A stretch of 64,000 nucleotides of DNA from CAWDZK01 sp963726615 (GTDB lineage: Bacteria; Actinomycetota; Actinomycetes; JACCUZ01): contig CAVSCX010000011.1 of the NCBI GenBank assembly GCA_963726615.1, forward strand, positions 765,314 to 829,313. Reading direction: 5' to 3'. Shown here one piece after another: positions 16,801 through 24,332 of the stretch (position 1 is the first letter of the stretch; each line of letters starts with the position of its first letter). Made by a program: the position numbers and the translations under genes. Under the pieces are notes generated by a model. That model was not told the DNA's origin and did not search any database. It saw only the letters and a program-made list of their open reading frames with translations.

Positions 16801-18061
16801 GCGACCGCAGTGGGTGGCAGCTGTCCCGGAGGACCGTTGCTTCAGCCTTGCGGTCCTCAGCACGCACGTCCTCTGCGGCGGTCAGCACGCGCGGGTCGAG
16901 ACGCTCGACCTCCGCAGCGGCGGGTCGACCGCCGCCACCTACGACATGCAGCAGGGCCGGGTGTCGGCCCTGCTCGTGGGCGGCGGCGACACGCTGGTGC
17001 AGCTCAGCGACAGCCAACCCGTTCTCGCTCGCTGGCGGCTGGACGGCACCGGACCGGTCAACCGGCTGCTGCCCATCCTCGGCTCCCCGACCGGCTACGA
17101 CTCGTCCGGACGCCTGCTGCTCATCGTGGGGCCGGACACCTTCGTCGACTTCTGGGGGTACCGCAGGCTCGTCGTACGCGTCGTCGACGGTCGCACGGGT
17201 GTGCCGGTGCTGCGCCCGGCCGGGCCGGACGGCGCCATCGAGCAGGCGGCATGGACGGGTCGCCCCGGCCGCCTGCTCGCCTGGACGGGCGGGGGCAACG
17301 GCTACCTCATAGACGCTCGACGAGGGACACTCCTGAAGCGTCTGCAGGGGGGCCTCGGCGCTCCACCGCAGGGGGTCTGGCTCGCGGCCGGCGCGAGGCG
17401 CGTGCTCGCCTGGTCGGACCTCACCGGGGACGCCGCGGTCTGGGAGGTGTGGAACGTGCGGACCGGCGAGATCGTGAGATCCGCGCGAGCCTTGGGGCAA
17501 CCGACGTCGACGGACCCGAACGGCCGGGCGATGGTGTCGATCCATCACGACGAGGTGCGGGTCAGCGACGTCCGCAGCGGCGCTGTCCTCGCGCGTCGCG
17601 CCGGGGTGTCGTATGCGGCCGTCTCACCCGACGGCGTCGTCGCGGCGTCAGGTACCGATGGAAGCCTCAGCCTTCTCGACGGGGGGACGCTGCGCCGCAG
17701 GGGGCCGCAGGTGCCCGGCACCCCCGGCGCCATCAGTCAGTTCGCCTTCAGCCGCGACGGTCGGCTGCTCGCCGCGCTGGGCGGGGACGGAACCGTGCGG
17801 CTGGTCGACATGGATACCCGGACCGGGCTTGGCGACGCGATCGACGTCGCTGCGGGCGCAGGGGGCCGCATCGCGTTGCGACCGGACGGGCGCGAGCTCG
17901 CCCAGGCGGCCGGTCGTGGTGTCCTGGTGTGGGACCTGCGGCCTTCCCACTGGGAGCGGGCGGCCTGCCAGGTCGCCGGACGGGCCCTCACCCGCGAGGA
18001 GTGGGACACCTACCTGTCTGCGGTCGGTGACTACCGCCCGACGTGCCCTAGCGCCGGCTGA
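13841..18061 (+). CDS. BTAD (SARP-like) transcriptional regulator with STAND NTPase and WD40 domains
   Basis: Large regulator of 1406 residues. An N-terminal winged helix (about 1-90; LSPEQLADALWG) and bacterial transcriptional activator domain (about 95-240) form a SARP-type DNA-binding unit. A STAND NTPase follows, beginning YQGLVVYDRPDADLFFGRD, with P-loop AGPSGSGKSSL near 291-301 and Walker B VVVVDQLEEL near 342. A hydrophobic helix around 658-680 is followed by WD40-type repeats to the C-terminus (about 730-1395). Such proteins are thought to act as ligand- or stress-triggered switches whose repeats sense a signal. The transmembrane-like helix suggests membrane placement of the sensor. 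ATG 13841 follows the four operator repeats. Overlaps ltaE by 14 bp. Confidence 0.9.
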   Translation: MAVSLLGPLRVDGAEQLSPRDRVVLSALALHAGDVLSPEQLADALWGDAPPASWPKVVQGCVARLRRTLGRGAVETTNAGYRLTLADDEIDVRRFESLAERGRQLAAHGEPDRAADVLGKALALWRGAPLSDLDRWPDGRTEAHRLEEVRLSLQELQLAQEAAAGVDVTAEASALVASQPLREARWHLLAVALYRDGRQSEALAALRQARRTLSDELGLDPGADLVELEQAILTHDVALDAPLSAGLPDARCPYQGLVVYDRPDADLFFGRDEETAACVRVLRDAPLLVVAGPSGSGKSSLVRAGVAPRLERSGRQVSVLTPGADPAASLAGALATGGRDLVVVVDQLEELFTGRHHLEVVRAFLDTLAEETARRGVLLVLRSDQLGGFAASPALSRLVERGLHLMTAMTEPDLRAVIEGPAHAAGLRLEAGLVELLVREVEGEPGALPLLSHALAETWARREGGVLTVEGYRASGGIRGAVAQSAEQLWESLQPEQQTRARALLLRMVRLTREGEPVAARLPLSAVADDPDRRRLIDLLVRCRLATTDDRTVTLAHEAVVRAWPRLRSWLDEDAAGQLVLRHLSVAAEDWQASGRPDGELYRGPRLAAALDWRARSRPDLLPVEDAFLDAAEAQREAEREAVRARARQRAVQNRRLRTALAATALGLVLALVAGAVAVQKSSLAARTARTALVDQLVAQSAALRSTRRDLAALLAVEAHRLRRQANTRGALFGVFTGSPGFLGYLPTGPSGNSVPLTAGRMLSDGHTFLASGTDGVIRVFDVRSGYTGRHFPRPAIAPADARIDVSRDETTVAEVSWEGPADRGGRATLGVFDLRTRRRLVPDTRLPLDVGAVAVSPHGRYVAVSGYDNGHVLVFDLAGRAPLPELPTVDAVAPRVVAVPTVASAPASFRGVRHTAAVAFRPDGTLLVGSEVGVVRIVEPGNGREVRALTGAPDLTSNNTFAQSADGAVLLSTGSSGVVRWDLRGGRPQWVAAVPEDRCFSLAVLSTHVLCGGQHARVETLDLRSGGSTAATYDMQQGRVSALLVGGGDTLVQLSDSQPVLARWRLDGTGPVNRLLPILGSPTGYDSSGRLLLIVGPDTFVDFWGYRRLVVRVVDGRTGVPVLRPAGPDGAIEQAAWTGRPGRLLAWTGGGNGYLIDARRGTLLKRLQGGLGAPPQGVWLAAGARRVLAWSDLTGDAAVWEVWNVRTGEIVRSARALGQPTSTDPNGRAMVSIHHDEVRVSDVRSGAVLARRAGVSYAAVSPDGVVAASGTDGSLSLLDGGTLRRRGPQVPGTPGAISQFAFSRDGRLLAALGGDGTVRLVDMDTRTGLGDAIDVAAGAGGRIALRPDGRELAQAAGRGVLVWDLRPSHWERAACQVAGRALTREEWDTYLSAVGDYRPTCPSAG

Positions 18062-19070
18062 GCGCCGCAGCCAGGACGTCAGCCGCCCGGTCGGCGTCGT
18101 CGTCGGTGACGTCGAGGTGGGTGACGGCCCGGGCGCGGTGGCGGTCCAGCTGGCTCAGCAGCACACCGGCCTCGCCCGTAGCAGTGACCACTGCGGCGGC
18201 GTCGTCGACCTCGAGCACCACGATGTTCGTCTCGACTTCCGCCGGGTCGACGACGCCTGGCGCCACCGCGGCGACCCGGTCGGCGAGCAGGCGTGCCCGG
18301 CGGTGGTCGTCGGCGAGCCTCTCGACGTGGTGGTCGAGGGCGTGCAGCCCGGCCGCGGCCAGGAGCCCGACCTGCCGCATCCCGCCTCCCAGCCGCTTGC
18401 GCAGCACCCGCGCCCGGGCGACCCGGTCGGCGGTGGACACCAGCAGCGAGCCGACCGGCGCGCCGAGCCCCTTGGACAGGCACACGCTGGCGGTGTCGAA
18501 CAGCCGACCGTACGTCGCCAGCGGCACACCGGAGGCGACGTGCGCGTTCCACAGCCGGGCGCCGTCCAGGTGCATCGCCACCCCCGCCGCCGCGGTCACC
18601 TCGCGCAGCCGCCGGATCGCGTCCAGCGGCTGCACGGTGCCGCCGCCGAAGTTGTGCGTGTTCTCCACGACGACAGCAGCCGTCGACACCAGGTACGGCC
18701 CGGCGTCCGGGCGCATCAGCGCCTCGACCACCTCGGGGTCCAACAGGCCACGCTCCGCCGACCAGGTGCGAGTGGAGAGACCGCCGACCGCCGCCGCCGC
18801 CCCGAGCTCGGCCCGCACGACGTGCGCGTCGGTGTCGCACACCAGCTCCTGGCCGGGCTCGACGAGCAGCCGCACGCCCAGCTGGTTGGCCATCGACCCG
18901 GTCGGGGTGAACAGCGCCGCCTCATGGCCGAGGAGCTCGGCCACCCGCTGCTCCAGCCGGGCGACAGTCGGGTCCTCCCCGAAGACGTCGTCCCCGACCT
19001 CGGCGTCTGCCATCGCCGCCCGCATCGCGGGGGTCGGCTTGGTGACGGTGTCGCTGCGCAGGTCGATCAC
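18048..19070 (-). CDS. ltaE: L-threonine aldolase family PLP enzyme
   Basis: Beta-eliminating lyase/threonine aldolase of 340 residues, splitting threonine or allo-threonine to glycine and acetaldehyde. The start IDLRSDTVTKPTPAM is the family signature, HLDGARLWNA holds the PLP-binding Asp, and LSKGLGAPVGS has the Schiff-base lysine (about Lys200). GTG 19070 is preceded at 7 nt by a TAGGCT -10 box, so a leaderless message is likely. It converges on the WD40 regulator with a 14-bp overlap and is followed upstream by aroG on the same strand 34 bp away. Stereospecificity cannot be read. Confidence 0.92.
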   Translation of the reverse strand: MIDLRSDTVTKPTPAMRAAMADAEVGDDVFGEDPTVARLEQRVAELLGHEAALFTPTGSMANQLGVRLLVEPGQELVCDTDAHVVRAELGAAAAVGGLSTRTWSAERGLLDPEVVEALMRPDAGPYLVSTAAVVVENTHNFGGGTVQPLDAIRRLREVTAAAGVAMHLDGARLWNAHVASGVPLATYGRLFDTASVCLSKGLGAPVGSLLVSTADRVARARVLRKRLGGGMRQVGLLAAAGLHALDHHVERLADDHRRARLLADRVAAVAPGVVDPAEVETNIVVLEVDDAAAVVTATGEAGVLLSQLDRHRARAVTHLDVTDDDADRAADVLAAALSRR

Positions 19071-19077
19071 GGCGGCG

Positions 19078-19083
19078 AGCCTA
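19078..19083 (-). promoter_or_regulatory. -10 box of ltaE (leaderless)
   Basis: TAGGCT on the minus strand, 7 nt before GTG 19070. Confidence 0.42.
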
Positions 19084-19104
19084 CGGCCGCGCCTGCAACA
19101 GTCG

Positions 19105-20445
19105 TCAGCGGTCGGCGAGCATCTCGGCGACGAGGAAGGCCAGCTCCAGGGACTGCGCGTGGTTCAGGCGCGGGTCGCAGGCGGTCTGGTACCGCATCGG
19201 CAGGTCGGTCTCACCGATGCCGCCGGCGCCTCCGAGGCACTCGGTGACGTCGTCGCCGGTGAGCTCCATGTGCAGCCCGCCCGGGTGGGTGCCCAGCGCC
19301 CGATGCACCTCGAAGAACCCGCGGACCTCGTCGATCACGTCGTCGAAGCGACGCGTCTTCAGCCCGTCCGGTGCCTCGAACGTGTTGCCGTGCATGGGGT
19401 CGCAGACCCAGGCGACGGTGGCTCCGCTCGCCGTCACCTTCTCGACGACCGCGGGCAGCGCGTCACGCACCCGGTCGCAACCCATCCGGGACACGAACGA
19501 CAGCCGACCGGGCTCGTCGCCCGGGTTGAGCCGCTCGACCAGCGCGAGCGCGTCGTCCGGGGTGGTGGCCGGACCGATCTTCACCGCGACCGGGTTGCGG
19601 ATCGACGCCGCGAACTCGATGTGGGCACCGTCCAGCGCCCGGGTGCGCTCACCGACCCAGACGAGGTGTCCGGACACGTCGTACGGCAGGCCGGTGCGGG
19701 AGTCGATGCGGGTCAGCGCCTGCTCGTAGTCCAGCAGCAGCGCCTCGTGGCTGGAGTAGAGGTCGACCGTGCGGAACGCCTCCGGGTCGACGCCGGCAGC
19801 GGCCATGAAAGCCAGCGCCCGGTCGATGTCCCGGGCCATCGCCTCGTACTTCTGGTGCGCGGTCGCCGAGGCGACGAAGCCCTGGTTCCAGGCATGCACC
19901 TGGCGCAGGTCGGCCAGGCCGCCCTGGGTGAACGCGCGGACGAGGTTCAGCGTCGCCGCCGAGGCGTTGTAGACGCGCAGCAGCCGCTGCGGGTCGTGCC
20001 GCCGCGAGTCGGGCGTGAACGCCAGGCCGTTGACGGCGTCGCCCCGGTACGACGGGAGCGTGACGCCGTCCCGGGTCTCCGTGTCGGCGCTGCGCGGCTT
20101 GGCGAACTGGCCGGCGATCCGGCCGACCTTCACGACCGGCACCTGCGCGCCGTAGGTGAGGACGACCGCCATCTGGAGCAGCGTCTTGATCTTGTTGCGG
20201 ATGATGTCGGCGGTGCAGTCGGCGAACGTCTCGGCGCAGTCGCCGCCCTGCAGGAGGAACGCCTTGCCGCGGGCCACCGCCCCGAGCCGCTCCTTCAGGG
20301 CGTCGCACTCGCCGGCGAAGACCAGCGGCGGGAGCACCTTCAGCTGGGCCACCACGGCGTCCAGAGCCGCCCGGTCCGGCCAGTCCGGCTGCTGCCCGGC
20401 CGTCCGCACCGGCGCAGCCGGCGTCGGGTCGGTCGGCGCGCTCAC
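19105..20445 (-). CDS. aroG: 3-deoxy-7-phosphoheptulonate synthase, type II
   Basis: Class II (plant-like) DAHP synthase of 446 residues; same reaction as the type I enzyme at 12404 but from a distinct sequence family. Typical segments are LPPLVFAGECDAL, LLQGGDCAETFADC (metal-site Cys), KVGRIAGQFAKPRS, LPSYRGDAVNG, DPMHGNTFE and GGIHMEL-like GGLHMELTG near the end. In M. tuberculosis the homologue Rv2178c is feedback-inhibited by aromatic amino acids and complexes with chorismate mutase; no mutase is nearby here. The gene lies downstream of pknL as in mycobacteria. GTG 20445 follows a TACGCT -10 box. Confidence 0.96.
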   Translation of the reverse strand: MSAPTDPTPAAPVRTAGQQPDWPDRAALDAVVAQLKVLPPLVFAGECDALKERLGAVARGKAFLLQGGDCAETFADCTADIIRNKIKTLLQMAVVLTYGAQVPVVKVGRIAGQFAKPRSADTETRDGVTLPSYRGDAVNGLAFTPDSRRHDPQRLLRVYNASAATLNLVRAFTQGGLADLRQVHAWNQGFVASATAHQKYEAMARDIDRALAFMAAAGVDPEAFRTVDLYSSHEALLLDYEQALTRIDSRTGLPYDVSGHLVWVGERTRALDGAHIEFAASIRNPVAVKIGPATTPDDALALVERLNPGDEPGRLSFVSRMGCDRVRDALPAVVEKVTASGATVAWVCDPMHGNTFEAPDGLKTRRFDDVIDEVRGFFEVHRALGTHPGGLHMELTGDDVTECLGGAGGIGETDLPMRYQTACDPRLNHAQSLELAFLVAEMLADR

Positions 20446-20451
20446 CGCACC

Positions 20452-20457
20452 AGCGTA
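20452..20457 (-). promoter_or_regulatory. -10 box of aroG (leaderless)
   Basis: TACGCT on the minus strand, 6 nt before GTG 20445. Confidence 0.42.
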
Positions 20458-20591
20458 CGGGCGGCGGGCCGGCCGGGCCGGGACCCGCCGGAGCGGCTCT
20501 GCCCAAAAGGTGTGACGTGGGCCATAACCCCCCGGACGGCCGCTCGTTGCTCACGGTGATCCGAGCTCCGTGCCGACCCCTCAGGAGAGTC

Positions 20592-21662
20592 ATGCGTCTC
20601 GCCCGCCCTGCCGCCGCGCTCGCCGCGGCTGTCGCCGCCGTCGCCCTGACCGCCACCCCGGCCTCCGCGGCCGCACCCAACGACCCGCTGTACGCCAAGC
20701 AGTACGGCCCGCAGCAGGTCCACGCCGAGCAGGCCTGGGCGACCAGCACCGGTGCCGGCGCCGTCATCGCGGTGGTCGACACCGGCGTCGACCTCGGCCA
20801 CGAGGACCTCCAGGGCCAGCTGGTCCCCGGGGCCACCTTCACCTGCGGCACCCAGCCGTCGCCGTGCGGCAACGGCGACTACCGCGGACCGGACGGGGTC
20901 AACGACGGCGACGAGCACGGCACCCACGTGTCCGGCATCGCCGCCGCAGCGACGAACAACGGTGTCGGCATCGCCGGTGTGGCACCGGGGGCCAAGATCA
21001 TGCCGGTCAAGGTGCTCGAGGCCGGCAGCGGCTCCTACACCGACATCGCGGCGGGGGTCCGGTACGCGGCCGACCACGGCGCCGACGTCATCAACATGAG
21101 CCTCGGCGGCCTCCAGGGCACGCAGGCACTGACGCTGACCGGTCTCGAGACCGAGCTGCAGGACGCCATCACCTACGCGGTGGGCAAAGGCGTGGCGGTA
21201 ATCGCCGCCGCGGGCAACGACAGCGTCCCGCTGTGCAACGAGCCCGGCTTCGACGACGGGGTGATGTGCGTGACGTCGACCGACAAGCGCGAGGCACGCA
21301 GCGCGTTCAGCAGCGGCCCGCTGAAGCCCGACCTGATGGCCGTCGCCGCCCCGGGTGGCTCGCTGCTGCCCGTCTGCGGCGAGGACGTCGTGTCCACCGT
21401 GCCGGCCGGCACCAGCAGCTCCGGCGCGACCTGCGGCTACGGCAACAACTACGACGAGTACGCCGGCACCTCGATGGCGACACCCCACGTCGCCGGCGTG
21501 GCTGCCCTGCTCGCGGCCCAGGGCCGCTCGGTGAGCAACATCTACGCGACGCTCACCTCCACCGCCCGCACCCCGGTCACCGGGCTGCGCGGGGTGTTCA
21601 CCCCGGCGTACGGCTACGGCATCGTCGACGCGGCCGCTGCGGTGGCGGCTCCCCTGGGCTGA
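20592..21662 (+). CDS. Secreted subtilisin-like serine protease (S8)
   Basis: Preprotein of 356 residues. A signal peptide (MRLARPAAAL, hydrophobic to about 24, cleavage after ATPASA near 30) shows export. The catalytic triad is visible: Asp63 in VVDTGVD, His109 in HGTHVSG and Ser294 in GTSMATPHV. The propeptide is very short or absent compared with typical subtilases, since the YAKQYGPQQV segment that usually begins the mature enzyme follows the signal at once. There is no C-terminal anchor, unlike the mycosins, so it is probably released. ATG 20592 has AGGAGAG directly upstream. Confidence 0.92.
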   Translation: MRLARPAAALAAAVAAVALTATPASAAAPNDPLYAKQYGPQQVHAEQAWATSTGAGAVIAVVDTGVDLGHEDLQGQLVPGATFTCGTQPSPCGNGDYRGPDGVNDGDEHGTHVSGIAAAATNNGVGIAGVAPGAKIMPVKVLEAGSGSYTDIAAGVRYAADHGADVINMSLGGLQGTQALTLTGLETELQDAITYAVGKGVAVIAAAGNDSVPLCNEPGFDDGVMCVTSTDKREARSAFSSGPLKPDLMAVAAPGGSLLPVCGEDVVSTVPAGTSSSGATCGYGNNYDEYAGTSMATPHVAGVAALLAAQGRSVSNIYATLTSTARTPVTGLRGVFTPAYGYGIVDAAAAVAAPLG

Positions 21663-21675
21663 CGCCTCAGAGCGA

Positions 21676-21701
21676 CCGCTGACCTCGGCAGGAGTCAGCG
21701 G
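21676..21701 (+). terminator. Possible hairpin terminator after the subtilase gene
   Basis: CCGCTGAC at 21676-21683 pairs with GTCAGCGG at 21694-21701 around a 10-nt loop, 13 bp after the stop. No T-tract follows, so the call is weak. Confidence 0.4.
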
Positions 21702-21861
21702 GGGCGCGAGGGCCGGACGGGTCTCCCGTCCGGTCCTCGCCGCGCCCCGGGTTGCCGACGCGGAATGGGCCGGAATCGTCCGGTCCGCCCGGGGCAGGAT
21801 GTCCGGACACGGCCGGTGAAACCCCGGCACATCGCGACTCCCCGGACCCGGCCCCGGCGGC

Positions 21862-21867
21862 TACGTT
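21862..21867 (+). promoter_or_regulatory. -10 box of RodZ-tail-like gene (leaderless)
   Basis: TACGTT ends 6 nt before ATG 21874. Confidence 0.4.
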
Positions 21868-21873
21868 CGGAGC

Positions 21874-22422
21874 ATGGGCCGCCACGAAGCGCAACCGGGC
21901 GGCGCCGGTCGACGCCGGCTGGTCGCGGCGGCCGCGGGCGCCGTCGTCGTGGCCCTGCTCGTGGCACTGCTCGTGACCACCGTCGTGCTGCGCGGCGGCT
22001 CGGACACCGCCACTGGACCCGCGACGGGGGCGGGACCGTCCGGGACCGCCCTTCCGCTGTCGGCCGGTACCGGCCCGAGCAGTCCCGCCACGCCCTCGAC
22101 CAGCCCTTCCAGCCCTTCCAGCCCTTCCAGCCCCTCGACCACTGGGAGCCCTGCCGGGTCGGGCTCGCCGAGCATGGCGATGGGGCCGACGCTGGAGCTC
22201 CGTGCGGTCGGCACCAGCTGGGTCCAGGTCCGCGGCCCGGCCGACCGGGTCCTGGTCGCCCGCATCTTCCGCAAGGGCGACACAGCCACCTTCCGCCAGC
22301 GCCGCCTGCACGTGACCCTCGGGAACGCCGGGGCGGTGCGGCTGGTGGCGAACGGCATGCCGGTCGAGCCCGGCCGGCCCGGACAGGTGCTGCTGATGAC
22401 CGTGGTCCGCGGCGGCGACTAG
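21874..22422 (+). CDS. Membrane-anchored protein with RodZ C-terminal-like (DUF4115) domain
   Basis: Protein of 182 residues. A short cytoplasmic basic lead (RRR) precedes one transmembrane helix (about 16-38), then a Ser/Pro/Gly/Thr linker (about 40-100), then a compact domain (LELRAVGTSWVQVRG and ending VANGMPV) resembling the extracellular C-terminal domain of RodZ. The cytoplasmic HTH domain of true RodZ is missing, so a cell-shape role is only suggestive. Four 9-bp repeats at 22101-22136 encode the SPS-rich part of the linker. It starts leaderless behind TACGTT. Confidence 0.65.
   Translation: MGRHEAQPGGAGRRRLVAAAAGAVVVALLVALLVTTVVLRGGSDTATGPATGAGPSGTALPLSAGTGPSSPATPSTSPSSPSSPSSPSTTGSPAGSGSPSMAMGPTLELRAVGTSWVQVRGPADRVLVARIFRKGDTATFRQRRLHVTLGNAGAVRLVANGMPVEPGRPGQVLLMTVVRGGD
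22101..22136 (+). repeat. Four tandem 9-bp repeats (CAGCCCTTC)
   Basis: Three exact copies and one with a single change, in frame, encoding repeated Ser-Pro-Ser in the linker of the RodZ-tail-like protein. Copy number may vary between strains. Confidence 0.7.
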
Positions 22423-22451
22423 CCCAGCGGCCTGCCGGGCGCCCGGGCCCG

Positions 22452-23477
22452 TCAGCCGAAGAAGACCTCGGCCTCGGCGTACAGGTGCGGGTCGACAAGC
22501 TTGAGGACCGTGGTGGCGTCGGTGAGCGGCACCCGCTCGATCTCGGTGCCGCGCAGCGCGACCATCGTCCCCCAGTCGCCGTCGTTGACGGCGTCGATCG
22601 CGTGCAGGCCGAACCGGGTGGCCAGCCAGCGGTCGCGGGCCGTGGGCGTGCCGCCGCGCTGGATGTGCCCGAGCACCGTGGTGCGGGCCTCCTTGCCGGT
22701 GCGCTTCTCGATCTCCTTCTCCAGCACCTGGCCGATGCCCCCGAGCCTTACGTGGCCGAACGCGTCGAGCTCGCCGTCGGACAGCGTCATCGTGCCCTCG
22801 GCCGGGGTGGCGCCCTCGGACACCACGAGGATGGGCGAGTAGTGGCTCTCGAAGCGCGACTCGACGTACTCGCACACCTTGTCGATGTCGAACGGCACCT
22901 CGGGGATGAGGATGATGTTCGCGCCACCGGCCATGCCGGCGTGCAGCGCGATCCAGCCCGCGTGCCGGCCCATCACCTCGACGATGAGCGCGCGGTGGTG
23001 CGACTCGGCCGTCGTGTGCAGCCGGTCGATGGCCTCCATCGCGACGTTGACCGCGGTGTCGAACCCGAAGGTGTAGTCGGTCGCGTTGAGGTCGTTGTCG
23101 ATCGTCTTGGGCACGCCGACGACGTGCACGCCGTGCTCGTGCAGCTTGGTCGCGACGCCGAGGGTGTCCTCTCCCCCGATGGCGACCAGCGCGTCCACGC
23201 CGAGGTCCTTGAGGTTGTGCTCGATCTTCTCGACCCCGCCGTCAATCTTGAACGGGTTGGTGCGCGACGAGCCGAGGATCGTGCCGCCCCGGGGCAGGAT
23301 GCCGCGCACAGCGTTCACGTCCAGCGGCGTCGTCACCCCCTCGATCGGGCCGCGCCAGCCGTCGCGGAAGCCGACGAACTCGTGCTCGTAGACCGACACG
23401 CCCTTCCGCACGACAGCACGGATCACGGCATTCAGACCTGGACAGTCACCGCCACCGGTGAGGACTCCGATTCGCAT
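22452..23477 (-). CDS. pfkA: 6-phosphofructokinase, group III, with PPi-type residues
   Basis: Phosphofructokinase of 341 residues phosphorylating fructose 6-phosphate. It begins RIGVLTGGGDCPGLNAVIR and carries PKTIDNDL and MGRHAGWIAL, the substrate and catalytic loops. The two residues that separate donor types are Asp104 (in GGEDTLG) and Lys124 (in PKTIDND), the PPi-dependent pattern, where classical ATP enzymes have Gly at both. Group III actinobacterial enzymes include both donor types, so the donor is uncertain. ATG 23477 begins the family domain; a -10 box lies 7 nt before it. It is divergent from the DUF1028 gene with 35 bp between starts. Confidence 0.93.
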   Translation of the reverse strand: MRIGVLTGGGDCPGLNAVIRAVVRKGVSVYEHEFVGFRDGWRGPIEGVTTPLDVNAVRGILPRGGTILGSSRTNPFKIDGGVEKIEHNLKDLGVDALVAIGGEDTLGVATKLHEHGVHVVGVPKTIDNDLNATDYTFGFDTAVNVAMEAIDRLHTTAESHHRALIVEVMGRHAGWIALHAGMAGGANIILIPEVPFDIDKVCEYVESRFESHYSPILVVSEGATPAEGTMTLSDGELDAFGHVRLGGIGQVLEKEIEKRTGKEARTTVLGHIQRGGTPTARDRWLATRFGLHAIDAVNDGDWGTMVALRGTEIERVPLTDATTVLKLVDPHLYAEAEVFFG

Positions 23478-23484
23478 GAGTTGC

Positions 23485-23490
23485 ACCCTA
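23485..23490 (-). promoter_or_regulatory. -10 box of phosphofructokinase gene (leaderless)
   Basis: TAGGGT on the minus strand, 7 nt before ATG 23477. It lies only 10 bp from the oppositely directed -10 box at 23501. Confidence 0.5.
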
Positions 23491-23500
23491 GGCACCCCGT

Positions 23501-23506
23501 TAGGGT
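23501..23506 (+). promoter_or_regulatory. -10 box of DUF1028 gene (leaderless)
   Basis: TAGGGT on the plus strand, 6 nt before ATG 23513. The two divergent promoters must share or overlap their -35 zones. Confidence 0.5.
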
Positions 23507-23512
23507 CCGGTC

Positions 23513-24328
23513 ATGACGTTCTCAGTCGTCGGACGCTCGGAGGACGGCACGGCACTCGGCGTCGCCGTCGCCTCGAAGTTCCTCGCCGTCGGTGCCGCCG
23601 TGCCCGCCGCCGAGGCCCAGATCGGCGCGGTCGCGACCCAGTCCTACGCCAACCTGGCCTACCGGCCGGACGGCCTGGCGATGCTGCGCTCCGGCCGCGG
23701 GGCGCAGGACACGCTCGACGCGCTCGTGGCCGGGGACGAGGGCCGGGTCCAGCGGCAGGCGGGGTTGGTCGACGCCCACGGCGGTGCGGCGACGTACACC
23801 GGCGTCGGCTGCCACCCCTGGGCCGGCGGCCGAACCGGCGAGGGCTACGCCGTGCAGGGCAACATCCTGGTCGGCCCCGAGGTCGTCGAGGCCATGGAGT
23901 CGGCCTGGCTGGGCTCCGCCGGCGAACCCCTCGCCGTACGGCTGCTGAGCGCTCTCGCTGCCGGTGACGACGCGGGCGGCGACCGGCGCGGGCGGCAGAG
24001 TGCCGCCCTGCTCGTCGCCCGCCGCGGCGGCGGGTACGGCGGGCAGTCCGACATCGAGGTCGACCTGCGGGTCGACGACCACGCCGCGCCGGTCGCCGAG
24101 CTGCACCGGCTGCACGACCTGCACCACCTGTACTTCGGCCGGCCGGACCCGGCGACGCTGCTGCCGCTGGAGGGTGAGCTGGCCGCGGAGGTGGCGGCGC
24201 GCCTCTCCGCGCTCGGGCACCCGACGCTGGACGACTGGGCCGGGGTCGAGAACTTCGAGGAACGCATGGTCGACGGTGCGATCGACCCGCTGGTCCTCGA
24301 CCAGCTGCGGGCGAAGAGCGAGGTCTGA
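23513..24328 (+). CDS. DUF1028 family protein
   Basis: Protein of 271 residues. The N-terminal two thirds (MTFSVVGRSEDGTALGVAVA, then ATQSYANLAY and YAVQGNILVGPEVVEAM) match the DUF1028 family, which has an Ntn-hydrolase-like fold and no settled function. A C-terminal region (LHRLHDLHHLYFGRP) is the extension found in part of the family. No signal peptide, so it is cytosolic. It ends five bases before the glycerol kinase gene and is probably cotranscribed with it. Confidence 0.85.
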   Translation: MTFSVVGRSEDGTALGVAVASKFLAVGAAVPAAEAQIGAVATQSYANLAYRPDGLAMLRSGRGAQDTLDALVAGDEGRVQRQAGLVDAHGGAATYTGVGCHPWAGGRTGEGYAVQGNILVGPEVVEAMESAWLGSAGEPLAVRLLSALAAGDDAGGDRRGRQSAALLVARRGGGYGGQSDIEVDLRVDDHAAPVAELHRLHDLHHLYFGRPDPATLLPLEGELAAEVAARLSALGHPTLDDWAGVENFEERMVDGAIDPLVLDQLRAKSEV

Positions 24329-24332
24329 GCCC

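Noticed and set aside
13837..18030. Second long open frame over the BTAD gene in another frame
   Set aside because: Arg/Gly-rich shadow composition; the other frame has all conserved domains.
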